Shown here: positions 1 to 7,437 of the stretch, piece by piece
How the letters are laid out: each line of letters begins with the position of its first letter
Position numbering within the stretch: position 1 is the first letter of the stretch
Assembly: GCA_019509685.1 (NCBI GenBank)
Contig: JAEKLU010000061.1
Location: forward strand, 1 to 7,754
From: Mesorhizobium sp.
GTDB lineage: Bacteria; Pseudomonadota; Alphaproteobacteria; Rhizobiales; Rhizobiaceae
Length of the DNA stretch: 7,754 bases
Direction: 5' to 3'
Notes under the pieces: model-generated
Database searches by the model: none
Told to the model about the DNA's origin: nothing
Seen by the model: only the letters and a program-made list of their open reading frames with translations
Program-made: the position numbers and the translations under genes

Positions 1-237
1 GCCCGCGACTTTGCCCGGCGCGGCGGCGGTGTGGTGGCGATTCTGCACGACCTCAATTTGACGGCGATGTATGCCGACCGGATTTTCGTGCTGCGTAACG
101 GCGAGCTTGCCGCTGATGGCTCGCCGGCGGAGGTGCTCAACGACGAGTTGATCGAGAAGGTGTTCGACTGCCGACTCAAGGTCGGCGTGCTGCCTGCCGG
201 AAGTGTGCCGTTCGTACTGCCACAGTCCTCGGCTTAA
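1..237 (+). CDS. hmuV: Haemin ABC transporter ATP-binding protein, C-terminal part
   Basis: This is the last 78 residues of an ABC-transporter ATPase; the start, Walker A, signature and Walker B lie left of the window. The reading frame is open from base 1. The H-loop (switch) histidine is visible as LHDLN (His at about residue 16 of the fragment). It is followed by the typical run AMYADRIFVLRNGELAADG and a SPAEVL segment, the usual end of FecCD-linked iron/haem/cobalamin ATPases. The tail (VFDCRL, then a VPFVLPQ-like end) resembles HmuV, which drives haemin import through the inner-membrane permease HmuU. Sitting next to rirA supports an iron role. A vitamin B12 or siderophore ATPase of the same family is possible, because substrate cannot be read from this fragment. 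Its TAA stop (235-237) overlaps the rirA stop on the other strand. Confidence 0.8.
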   Translation, partial: ARDFARRGGGVVAILHDLNLTAMYADRIFVLRNGELAADGSPAEVLNDELIEKVFDCRLKVGVLPAGSVPFVLPQSSA

Positions 238-695
238 GCCGCCGGAGCGCGCTGTTCCAGGAGGTCGATGCCGAGCAGGTGGCGCACGTTCGGCCGCGCC
301 GCGACGAGATCGGCGATCGTGTAGCGGGACAGCACGGCGAAGAAGGCGTTGAGCGCCTCGCGCAGCGCCGAATTCAAGGCGCAGCTGTCGACCAGCGGGC
401 ATTCGGCGGCGTCGTTCTCGAAGCATTCGGCCATGGCGAAGCTCTCTTCGGTCACACGCACGACATCGAACAGATTGATCTGTTCGGCCGGGCGTCCAAG
501 CCGCACGCCGCCGTTGCGGCCGCGCACCGTCTCGACCAGGCGGGCCTCGACCAGCGGCTGCAGGATCTTGAACAGGAACAGTTCCGACACCGAATAGGCG
601 GCGGCGATCTCGGGGATGCGGCTCAGCCGTTCGGTGTTGGCGGCGCAATACATCAGAATGCGCATCGCATAGTTGGTCTGGCGCGTCAGCCGCAT
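234..695 (-). CDS. rirA: Rrf2-family iron-responsive regulator RirA
   Basis: This encodes a 153-residue Rrf2-family transcription factor. In rhizobia RirA is the global repressor of iron-uptake genes under iron sufficiency, sensing iron through an Fe-S cluster. The N-terminal winged helix (residues 1-65) begins MRLTRQTNYAMRILMYCAAN and contains SELFLFKILQPL and the wing VRGRNGGVRLG. The three cluster-ligand cysteines sit at 91, 99 and 105 (AECFEN...ECPLVDSC), the spacing known for RirA. An in-frame ATG at 713 would add seven residues. I chose 695 because a GAGGA ribosome-binding site (about 702-706) lies five bases upstream of it and because RirA proteins begin MRLT. Length matches the family. 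An Irr-type palindrome begins 45 bp upstream of the start and a TGA-N9-TCA site lies further out, suggesting iron-dependent control of rirA itself. The other well-known Rrf2 member, IscR, fits less well. Confidence 0.95.
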   Translation of the reverse strand: MRLTRQTNYAMRILMYCAANTERLSRIPEIAAAYSVSELFLFKILQPLVEARLVETVRGRNGGVRLGRPAEQINLFDVVRVTEESFAMAECFENDAAECPLVDSCALNSALREALNAFFAVLSRYTIADLVAARPNVRHLLGIDLLEQRAPAA

Positions 696-739
696 GGTAT
701 CCTCGCGAAACATTAGCTTGCGGCGAATATGGCCTATAG

Positions 740-756
740 TTTGGAATAATTCCAGA
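740..756. promoter_or_regulatory. Irr box (ICE-like operator) upstream of rirA
   Basis: TTTGGAATAATTCCAGA reads as TTTGGAA-N3-TTCCAGA and closely follows the published rhizobial ICE pattern TTTAGAA-N3-TTCTAAA. The symmetry extends outward by TAG/CTA to give a 23-bp inverted repeat (737-759) with one mismatched pair (741/755). It starts 45 bp upstream of the rirA ATG, where a repressor would overlap the promoter. In Agrobacterium, Irr represses rirA when iron is scarce, so this site fits the same wiring. It is also about 150 bp upstream of the divergent DUF445 gene. Binding by Irr is inferred from the pattern. Confidence 0.7.
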
Positions 757-773
757 CTACAGCCGCATAATGC

Positions 774-788
774 TGAATTTTCGCGTCA
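774..788. promoter_or_regulatory. Possible RirA site (IRO motif, TGA-N9-TCA)
   Basis: TGAATTTTCGCGTCA matches the core of the iron-responsive operator described in Rhizobium, TGA-N9-TCA. It lies 79 bp upstream of the rirA start and 118 bp upstream of the divergent DUF445 start, so it could serve autoregulation of rirA or iron control of the neighbour. Only six positions are fixed, so a chance match in a spacer this size is not negligible, roughly one in twenty. Confidence 0.35.
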
Positions 789-905
789 ACTTTTTTCGCC
801 CCAGATGTCGGGAAAAGGCCGGAAACAGCGCCGCTGCCAGCAAATGTGCATTTCGGCAAGGCAGCCCCTAGATAGACTCGCAAGACAAAGAGGAGCGGCC
901 TGTCC

Positions 906-2201
906 ATGTCCCAATCCGCCACGGCCCTGACGCCGGTGCGATTCGATACCGATGCGCAGGCAAAGCTATCGGCGCTGCGGCGCGTCAAATTCATCGCGGG
1001 CGCAGCACTCGCTCTTTGCGTTGCCGTGTTTGCGGCGGCAAAGTCCTTCCAGGGCGCCCATCCGTGGCTCGGCTTTGTCGCCGCCTTTGCCGAGGCGGCA
1101 ACCATCGGCGGTCTGGCCGACTGGTATGCGGTGGTGGCGCTGTTCAGGCGGCCGCTCGGTCTGCCTATACCGCATACCGCCATCATTCCGGAAAACCAGC
1201 ACCGCATCGCCGACAATCTCGGCCGTTTCATCGAAGCCAACTTCCTGGCCCCGGAGCCGGTCCGCGAAAAGCTCGCCGAGGTCGACTTCGCCGCTCTCGT
1301 CGCCGACTGGCTGGGCGACGCCGAACGCGCCGCCGGCCTGTCGCGATTCGTCGCCCGGCTGGTGCCGCAGACACTGACGGCGGTGGAGCAATCCGGCTTG
1401 CGCGATTTCGTAACCAGCCGCATGCTGGAGCAGATCGAGAAAGTGCCGCTGGCGCCGCTCGCGGCCGACCTTCTGTCGGCGCTGACCGACGACCGCCGCC
1501 ACCAGAAGCTGTTCGATGAATTCACCCGTGTCGTCGGGCGTTTCCTGAACGACGAACAGGCGCTCGAGACGATGCGCGAAAAGATCCGCGAGGAATTGCC
1601 CTCGCTGTTCAACCTGTTTCGCGCCGACGCCTATCTGTTGAAGAAGATCGTCGCCTCGGCCGGATCGTTGCTGGAGGAGGTGCGAGCCGATCCGGACCAT
1701 CCGATGCGCGCCGAATTCGACCGCTTTGCGCTCTCCTTCATCGAAAAACTCAGGAATTCCAAGCAATATGCAAGGCGCGCCGAAAAGCTGAAGCGCGATT
1801 TCCTGGCTCGACCCGAGGTGAGGGCGCTGGCCGGCGATGCGTGGGCAAGCCTGCGGCTGTTCATCGAACAGGACGTCAATGCGGCCAAGTCGGTGATCCG
1901 CGAGCATCTCGCCAATATGTTCGTCGAAGTCGGACGGCATCTGGCCGACGACGCCCAGATCAGGGCCGACATGAACCAGGGTTTCGTCGTCGCGCTGGCC
2001 TCCTTCGTCGAAAGCCAGAAAAGCGGCGTGTCGACATTCATCGCCGATCAGGTCAAGCGTTGGGATCTGGGTCAACTGACGCGGCTGATCGAGATCAACA
2101 TCGGCAAGGACCTGCAATATATCCGCTTCAACGGCATGATCATCGGCGGGCTCGCGGGCCTGGCGCTTTATACGGCCGAGCGGCTGTTCCTGGTCAATTG
2201 A
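906..2201 (+). CDS. DUF445 family membrane protein
   Basis: This encodes a 431-residue protein of the DUF445 (YjiN-like) family; its biochemical role is unknown. A hydrophobic segment at about 29-46 and a second at about 54-80 form an N-terminal membrane hairpin. The second holds the family block GGLADWYAVVALFRRPLG, followed by IPHTAIIPENQHRIADNLGRFIE (residues 88-110). The middle (110-400) is soluble, charged and mostly helical. The C-terminus (about 407-426, FNGMIIGGLAGLALY) is a last membrane segment, which suggests a large domain anchored at both ends. The ATG at 906 has AGGAG ten bases upstream (891-895). It is divergent from rirA across 210 bp and is followed by the phasin gene after 65 bp. 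No catalytic motif is visible. Family assignment is firm; any function in envelope maintenance would be a guess. Confidence 0.88.
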   Translation: MSQSATALTPVRFDTDAQAKLSALRRVKFIAGAALALCVAVFAAAKSFQGAHPWLGFVAAFAEAATIGGLADWYAVVALFRRPLGLPIPHTAIIPENQHRIADNLGRFIEANFLAPEPVREKLAEVDFAALVADWLGDAERAAGLSRFVARLVPQTLTAVEQSGLRDFVTSRMLEQIEKVPLAPLAADLLSALTDDRRHQKLFDEFTRVVGRFLNDEQALETMREKIREELPSLFNLFRADAYLLKKIVASAGSLLEEVRADPDHPMRAEFDRFALSFIEKLRNSKQYARRAEKLKRDFLARPEVRALAGDAWASLRLFIEQDVNAAKSVIREHLANMFVEVGRHLADDAQIRADMNQGFVVALASFVESQKSGVSTFIADQVKRWDLGQLTRLIEINIGKDLQYIRFNGMIIGGLAGLALYTAERLFLVN

Positions 2202-2225
2202 CGTGGATCGACCGTGCACTATTCT
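2198..2225 (+). promoter_or_regulatory. Likely sigma70-type promoter of the phasin gene
   Basis: TTGACG (2198-2203) and TATTCT (2220-2225), 16 bases apart, match the housekeeping promoter at five and four of six positions. The -35 box overlaps the last codon and stop of the DUF445 gene. Transcription would begin near 2232, leaving a leader of about 35 bases before the phasin ATG. This suggests that phasin can be expressed separately from DUF445. It is predicted from pattern only. Confidence 0.4.
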
Positions 2226-2266
2226 CCATCAAGGGCGCCGCATGGCGGCTTAAAGGGAGGCACAGC

Positions 2267-2695
2267 ATGGCAAAACAACCGGATTCCGACTCTTTTCTGG
2301 ACATGTTCAGCAGGTTCGGCCGCGACCTCAAGCTGCCGAATGTCGATGTCCAGGCGATCCTCGACCATCATCGCAAGAACCTCGAGGCGCTCGAAAAATC
2401 GGCCAGGGCAAGTGCTGCCGGCGCGTCCTCGGTGCTGGCGCGGCAGCATGAGATGGTGCAGGACGCCATGCACGAGATCACCCGGATGGCGCAGAACTAC
2501 CAGGCGCCCGGCAACCCACAGGATGTGATGGGCAAGCAGGCGGAATTTGCGCGCAGATCGTTCGAGACGACCCTGAAGAATGCCAGCGAAGTGGCTGACC
2601 TGGTGCGCAAATCCAGCACCGAATCGATCGAGATCCTGCGCGACCGGATCAGGGACGCGATGGCGGAAGTCCGCGCCGGCTACGGGAAGAAATAG
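2267..2695 (+). CDS. Phasin family protein
   Basis: This encodes a 142-residue, strongly helical, charged protein of the phasin family. Phasins are amphipathic proteins that coat polyhydroxyalkanoate granules and influence their number and size; some also act as general stress or chaperone-like proteins. Visible family features are the N-terminal DMFSRFGRDLKLPNVDVQAI, then HHRKNLEALEKSARASAAG, and long amphipathic helices rich in Ala, Glu, Lys and Arg up to the basic end GYGKK. There is no signal peptide, membrane span or cysteine. The frame is open well upstream, but the ATG at 2267 has a strong GGGAGG site (2255-2260) six bases before it and gives the usual phasin N-terminus. A likely promoter lies just upstream. 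The next gene, a MaoC-fold protein 181 bp downstream, belongs to a fold that includes PHA-precursor hydratases. Confidence 0.85.
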   Translation: MAKQPDSDSFLDMFSRFGRDLKLPNVDVQAILDHHRKNLEALEKSARASAAGASSVLARQHEMVQDAMHEITRMAQNYQAPGNPQDVMGKQAEFARRSFETTLKNASEVADLVRKSSTESIEILRDRIRDAMAEVRAGYGKK

Positions 2696-2876
2696 GATAT
2701 CCGGCGTTCCCGGCTCCAAATCGATGTCGAGGCCGACATGCAACCGACCTCAAGCGCCGCGCGTTCTCGGCTTGCCCTAAAAGCATCAACTCTACCGGCG
2801 AAAATAGCGGCCGCGAATTGACAGAACCCGGCGCTTCATGATCGGGGATGCAGGCAGGAGTGATGGGAAAGCAGGA

Positions 2877-3374
2877 ATGACGGAAAAACGGCCGAAAACG
2901 CCGCCGACCTTCGAACAGTTGCGGGCGATGGCCGGGCACGAGCTCGGCGTCTCCGACTGGACGATTGTCGACCAGCGGCGCATCGACCAGTTCGCCGAAT
3001 GCACGGGCGATCATCAGTGGATCCATGTCGATACCGAGCGGGCAAGGCGGCAGAGCCCGTTCCGCACCACGATCGCGCATGGCTATCTGACGCTGTCGAT
3101 CATCGGCGCGCTGGCGCTCGAAATGGGCATCGTGCCGGAAAACACCCAGGCCGCCTTCAACTACGGCTTCGACAAGGTGCGCTTCCTGGCGCCGGTGAGG
3201 GCGGGCGCGCGCATTAGGCTGCGCACGACGCTGCTTTCCATGGAGGACCGCGGACCCGGCCAGTATCTGATGCGGGCGGAGAACACCGTCGAGATCGAGG
3301 GCGAGCAGAAGCCCGCGCTGACCGCCGAGACGCTGGTGATGTTGTACGAGCGCCGCAAGCGGGCAACCTCATAA
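2877..3374 (+). CDS. MaoC-fold (R)-hydratase-like / NodN-like protein
   Basis: This encodes a 165-residue single hot-dog-fold protein of the MaoC dehydratase family, which hydrates trans-2-enoyl-CoA to (R)-3-hydroxyacyl-CoA. The hydratase signature is intact: Asp45 and His50 in CTGDHQWIHVD correspond to the catalytic Asp-x4-His pair. They are followed by the conserved TTIAHGYLTLSI segment. The N-terminus (FEQLRAMAGHELGVSDWTIVDQRRIDQFA) resembles NodN-type rhizobial members. The start is uncertain: an in-frame ATG at 2838 adds 13 residues but has no ribosome-binding site. The ATG at 2877 has AGGA immediately before it (too close to be ideal) and AGGAG 16 bases upstream. A TTGACA at 2818-2823 could be a -35 element, which would put transcription start after 2838, but no good -10 follows. 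The phasin upstream makes a role in supplying PHA precursors possible, though many paralogues act on other acyl-CoAs. Confidence 0.83.
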   Translation: MTEKRPKTPPTFEQLRAMAGHELGVSDWTIVDQRRIDQFAECTGDHQWIHVDTERARRQSPFRTTIAHGYLTLSIIGALALEMGIVPENTQAAFNYGFDKVRFLAPVRAGARIRLRTTLLSMEDRGPGQYLMRAENTVEIEGEQKPALTAETLVMLYERRKRATS

Positions 3375-3393
3375 GGTCTGCCGATATTCAGGC

Positions 3394-4815
3394 TCAGGCA
3401 GCCTTTCTGCGGGATGAGGCCATCGCATTTTCGACTGCCCGGAAGACGCGTTCGTCCCCGCATTGGGCGGCGTTGAAGCGCATGAAGCGGCCGGCGCTGT
3501 GTGACAGGCTGAAAGCATTGCCGGGCGCCAGCACGACATTGTCCGAAAGCGCGTGGCGAGCGACTTCCGCCGCGTCGATGCCGTCGGGCAGGCGGCACCA
3601 CAGGAACATGCCTGAGGGCTGGTCGATCCAGGGCAGGATGCCCATGGCCTTCAATCTGCCGGCTGTCTCGGCCATGGCGCGCGACAGGCGGGCGCGCAAT
3701 TGCTCGACATGCTTGCGGTAGCTGCCGTCCTTCAAGAGCGTCAGCACGAGCTCCGCCGACAGGCGCGCGCCGCCGAAGGTGGTGGCGATCTTGAGATCGG
3801 TCAGCCCCTCCATCCAGTCACGGGGTGCTGCGATGAAGCCGCAGCGCATCGATGCCGACAGCGTCTTGGAAAAAGAGCCGATATGGACGACGCGTTGCAA
3901 CCCGTCGAATGCCGCAAGCCGTGGGGCAGGGGTGTGCTCGAAATCGGCAAAGATGTCGTCCTCGACGATGGTGAGTTCGGCCTGGTAGGCAAGTTTCAGC
4001 AGCCGATGCGCGATGACTGGCGACAGGATGGCGCCGGTCGGGTTGTGGATGCCGGAATTGGTGATGTAGAGGCGCGGCCGGTGTTCGGCGAGCGCCTGCG
4101 CGAACAATTCGATGTCCGGTCCCGAAGGCGTGTAGGGCACGCCGATGACCTTGGCCTGATGGGCGCGCAGCAGCGCGTGGAAATTGAAATAGCAGGGATC
4201 GTCGACCAGCACCGCGTCGCCTGGTTCGAGCAGGAGACGGCACAGGAGGTCGATGGCCTGGGTGCCGCAATCGGTCAGCATGATCTGGTCGGGCGAAACC
4301 TCGATGCCATGTTCGGCCATGCGCCGCGTCAGCAACTGGCGCAGCGGCGGCAGGCCGAGCGGCGTGCCGTAATCGGCCAGCGCCACATCATCCGCGCGGG
4401 CCGTGGTTCGCAGCGCCCGGCGCAAGGCGGCCTGCGGCATCCAGGAGGCCGGCAGCCAGCCGCAGCCGGGCTTCAGCATGTCCTCGCCGGCTTCCAGCGA
4501 TTGCCGCGACACCCAGAGCGGATCGATCGCCCTGTCGAGGCGCGGGCCGATCTCGGCTAGCGACAGCGGTGCGAGCTGGCCGGCGGCGTAGAAGCCGGAA
4601 CCCGGACGCGAACGGATCGCGCCTTCCGCGGCCAGACGCTCATAGGCTTCGACCACGGTGGATTTCGAAACCTGCAGCGATTTGGCCAAAGCCCGGATCG
4701 ACGGCAAACGGGCGCCGGGCGTCAGCGCGCGGGCCGCGATGCGTTGGCGGATCGTCGCCATCACGCTTTCGACAAGCGTGCCTGCGTCGTGGTTTTTATA
4801 AGCCTGTTCCGTCAT
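3394..4815 (-). CDS. MocR/PdxR-type regulator (GntR HTH fused to PLP aminotransferase domain)
   Basis: This encodes a 473-residue cytoplasmic regulator with two domains. An N-terminal GntR-type winged helix (about 12-78) carries RLPSIRALAKSLQVSKSTVVEAYERL and the wing SRPGSGFYAA. A fold-type-I aminotransferase-like domain (about 110-470) follows. PLP-site residues are visible: HNPTG (257-261), acidic EDD (285-287), and Lys317 in SFSKTLS, which would form the Schiff base. Arg446 near the C-terminus could bind a carboxylate. MocR regulators use this domain to sense PLP or PLP-amino-acid adducts rather than for metabolism. The Tyr usually found two residues after the first Asp of the EDDY motif is Ile288 here. 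The start at 4815 (MTEQAY) is preferred over an ATG at 4836, because a candidate -10 lies only about 15 bases before the latter. It is divergent from an EamA permease, its probable target, and ends 19 bp from the MaoC gene, convergently. Confidence 0.9.
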   Translation of the reverse strand: MTEQAYKNHDAGTLVESVMATIRQRIAARALTPGARLPSIRALAKSLQVSKSTVVEAYERLAAEGAIRSRPGSGFYAAGQLAPLSLAEIGPRLDRAIDPLWVSRQSLEAGEDMLKPGCGWLPASWMPQAALRRALRTTARADDVALADYGTPLGLPPLRQLLTRRMAEHGIEVSPDQIMLTDCGTQAIDLLCRLLLEPGDAVLVDDPCYFNFHALLRAHQAKVIGVPYTPSGPDIELFAQALAEHRPRLYITNSGIHNPTGAILSPVIAHRLLKLAYQAELTIVEDDIFADFEHTPAPRLAAFDGLQRVVHIGSFSKTLSASMRCGFIAAPRDWMEGLTDLKIATTFGGARLSAELVLTLLKDGSYRKHVEQLRARLSRAMAETAGRLKAMGILPWIDQPSGMFLWCRLPDGIDAAEVARHALSDNVVLAPGNAFSLSHSAGRFMRFNAAQCGDERVFRAVENAMASSRRKAA

Positions 4816-4816
4816 C

Positions 4817-4857
4817 TGTACTGCCCGCAATATCATTACAGTTTTGTAGAATTGTAC
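4817..4857. promoter_or_regulatory. Divergent MocR/EamA control region with TGTA repeats and overlapping -10 elements
   Basis: The short region between the MocR and EamA genes holds TGTAC at 4817-4821 and again at 4853-4857, plus direct repeats TTGTA at 4844-4848 and 4852-4856 (8 bp apart). TACA-N4-TGTA at 4837-4848 forms a short inverted repeat. MocR regulators commonly bind direct repeats. TAGAAT (4847-4852, plus strand) and TACAAT (minus strand, complement of 4851-4856) each match a -10 box at five of six positions and overlap each other. Neither has a good -35 box, as expected if a bound regulator helps RNA polymerase. This is pattern-based; the exact operator is not established. Confidence 0.35.
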
Positions 4858-4907
4858 CCCATTGTCTCTGGCGAAGCCACAGGCCGTGTCCGATAGAGGC
4901 CGAAACG

Positions 4908-5783
4908 ATGGAGCCTCGAATGGACAAGACAGCGAGCGGCTGGCTAAACGGTTTCCTTGGCGTGCTGATCTTCAGCGGTTCGCTGCCAGCGACGCATGTG
5001 GCGGTGGCGGATTTCGATCCGACATTTTTGACCGCGGCCCGCGCGGCGATCGCCGGGCTGCTTGGCCTGGCCATGCTGCTGGTCTTTCGCCAGAAACGGC
5101 CGGAGCGCAGTGACCTGGTCTCGTTGGTGGTCGTGGCGCTTGGCGTGGTCGTCGGCTTTCCGCTGCTGACGGCGCTGGCGCTGAAGCATGTCACCACCGC
5201 TCATTCCATCATCTTCGTCGGGCTGCTGCCGCTGGCGACCGCGATCTTCGGCGTGTTGCGCGGCGGTGATCGTCCCCGCCCGGCGTTCTGGCTGTACTCC
5301 TGCATCGGCAGTGCCCTGGTCGCGGGCTTTGCCCTGTCGCAAGGCGTGACCGCGTCGCCGCTCGGCGACGGCCTTATGCTCGGCGCCATCATCGTGTGCG
5401 GGCTTGGCTATGCGGAGGGTGCCGCGCTGTCGCGCAGGCTCGGCGGCTGGCAGGTGATCTGCTGGGCGCTGGTGCTGTCGCTGCCGGTCATGCTGGTGCT
5501 GAGTTTTGCGACGCTGCCGCCGACGCTCGCCAATATCGGCTCCGGCGCGTGGATCGGCTTGGCTTACGTCTCGCTGTTCAGCATGCTGATCGGCTTCATC
5601 TTCTGGTATCGCGGCCTCGCGCAAGGCGGCATCGCCGCGGTCGGCCAGTTGCAACTGCTGCAGCCTTTCTTCGGCCTGGCGCTAGCGGCGACACTGCTAC
5701 ACGAGCAGATCAGCCTGATGATGGTGGTCGTCACGCTGGGCGTGGTGGCTTGCGTGTTCGGGGCGAAGAAGTTTGCGCGGTAG
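4908..5783 (+). CDS. EamA/DMT superfamily transporter
   Basis: This encodes a 291-residue integral membrane protein of the drug/metabolite transporter superfamily, built as a duplicated five-helix EamA unit (ten predicted spans). Hydrophobic segments cover about 12-33, 40-60, 69-92, 97-117, 126-145, 153-173, 181-201, 213-233, 240-263 and 268-286. The C-terminal block GQLQLLQPFFGLALAATLLHEQI is characteristic of EamA permeases, with the usual Glu in the LLHEQ turn. These carriers usually export amino acids or other small metabolites; substrate cannot be read here. The frame is open far upstream, but the ATG at 4908 has TAGAGG (4894-4899) eight bases before it and starts a standard-length protein; the ATG at 4920 is the alternative. 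It is divergent from a MocR regulator that probably controls it, and its stop is six bases from the convergent alcohol dehydrogenase stop. Confidence 0.9.
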   Translation: MEPRMDKTASGWLNGFLGVLIFSGSLPATHVAVADFDPTFLTAARAAIAGLLGLAMLLVFRQKRPERSDLVSLVVVALGVVVGFPLLTALALKHVTTAHSIIFVGLLPLATAIFGVLRGGDRPRPAFWLYSCIGSALVAGFALSQGVTASPLGDGLMLGAIIVCGLGYAEGAALSRRLGGWQVICWALVLSLPVMLVLSFATLPPTLANIGSGAWIGLAYVSLFSMLIGFIFWYRGLAQGGIAAVGQLQLLQPFFGLALAATLLHEQISLMMVVVTLGVVACVFGAKKFAR

Positions 5784-5789
5784 GACCCG

Positions 5790-6830
<1,041 letters not shown>

Positions 6831-6841
6831 CGGCAACCCCA

Positions 6842-6860
6842 CCCTTCGCATGTCGAAGGG
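6842..6860 (-). other. Hairpin in the alcohol dehydrogenase leader
   Basis: CCCTTCG (6842-6848) and CGAAGGG (6854-6860) are perfect 7-base complements around a 5-base loop, ending 11 bases upstream of the dehydrogenase ATG. On the mRNA the downstream arm contains AAGGG, adjoining the G-rich ribosome-binding region. No T-run follows, so it is not a standard terminator. It might modulate translation or protect the 5' end of a processed message; function is inferred. Confidence 0.4.
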
Positions 6861-6933
6861 CGACGATAGCCGATTCCGCCGTCGGTTGATCGGAAATCCA
6901 TTCTGCCAGTTTGGAAGCAGATCCCGGTGCCTG

Positions 6934-7392
6934 CTAGCCTTGCTGCTCGCGGAAGTCGGCCAGCCTTGTGTCGCCGGGAACGAGCAGGCGGCCATCCTCG
7001 GCATGCACCTCCAGCCGCCGGATCGGCCTGCCGGTCTCGCGGTCGACCATGAAGGTGTAGGGCTCGCCTGGCCCGGAGAAATAGGTCTCGCCCCATTGGC
7101 GCAGCGCCACCAGGACATAGAACAGGCCGCGGCCCTTTTCGGTCAGCACATATTCATGATGCGCGCTGCCATCCGGGCCGGGAACGGTTTCGAGGATGCC
7201 GTGCGCGATGAGGCCGCGCAGCCGCGCCGACAGGATGTTCTTGGCCACGCCCAGGCTCTTTTGAAATTCACCGAAGCGCCGCATGCCGTCGAAGGCATCG
7301 CGCACGATGAGCAGCGACCACCAGTCGCCGATGGCATCGAGCGGCCTGGCGATAAGGCAATCCGCGCTCTGATGACTCGTCCGTTTCACCAT
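6934..7392 (-). CDS. HxlR-family winged-helix transcriptional regulator
   Basis: This encodes a 152-residue HxlR-family regulator, a dimeric DNA-binding protein related to MarR. The family core spans about residues 10-105: [21 protein letters not shown], then [30 protein letters not shown] (recognition helix), then the wing ending [11 protein letters not shown]. The conserved N-terminal Cys12 is present; in some members, such as HypR and YodB of Bacillus, the equivalent cysteine senses quinones or oxidants, so redox or electrophile sensing is possible. The C-terminal 50 residues ([26 protein letters not shown]...) form an extra segment beyond the minimal HxlR domain, seen in longer proteobacterial members. 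The start at 7392 has only a weak GGA-type ribosome-binding site. It is divergent from an MFS transporter, and two related palindromes in the shared spacer are good candidates for its operators. The alcohol dehydrogenase lies downstream on the same strand. Confidence 0.9.
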   Translation of the reverse strand: MVKRTSHQSADCLIARPLDAIGDWWSLLIVRDAFDGMRRFGEFQKSLGVAKNILSARLRGLIAHGILETVPGPDGSAHHEYVLTEKGRGLFYVLVALRQWGETYFSGPGEPYTFMVDRETGRPIRRLEVHAEDGRLLVPGDTRLADFREQQG

Positions 7393-7418
7393 GCAATTCG
7401 TCCAGTTTTTCCGATTTG

Positions 7419-7437
7419 TGGTTGCAAGATAAAACCT
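7419..7437. promoter_or_regulatory. Candidate HxlR operator, imperfect copy
   Basis: TGGTTGCAAGATAAAACC matches the perfect palindrome at 7455-7473 at 15 of 18 positions. Its own symmetry is weaker, with five of nine arm pairs matching. The centres (7428 and 7464) are 36 bp apart. A possible -10 box for the HxlR gene (TATCTT on the minus strand, complement of 7427-7432) lies inside it, so binding here would block that promoter. Confidence 0.45.

Noticed and set aside
734..2219. Long minus-strand open frames (292 and 417 codons) opposite the DUF445 gene
   Set aside because: They lie wholly or largely opposite a recognised family protein, have low-complexity compositions rich in Arg/Ser or Gln/Asp/Gly, and resemble no family. 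High GC keeps shadow frames open.
2724..2739. 6-bp stem with 4-base loop (ATGTCG/CGACAT) after the phasin gene
   Set aside because: It has no T-run and only a short stem, so it is not a convincing terminator.
2818..2845. TTGACA as a promoter for the MaoC gene
   Set aside because: The -35 is perfect, but no acceptable -10 lies 15-19 bases downstream, so I did not list it as a promoter.
3390..3408. Terminator-like AGGCT-N5-AGCCT followed by TTTCT at the MaoC/MocR junction
   Set aside because: The 5-bp stem and broken T-run are too weak, and it lies within the last codons of the MocR gene, so chance is likely.
3700..4560. 286-codon plus-strand frame opposite the MocR gene
   Set aside because: It has the composition of a GC-rich shadow frame and conflicts with a clearly conserved two-domain regulator.
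6831..7118. N-terminal extension of the alcohol dehydrogenase frame
   Set aside because: The extra residues overlap the HxlR gene and do not resemble a dehydrogenase; the family's [11 protein letters not shown] start is at 6830.
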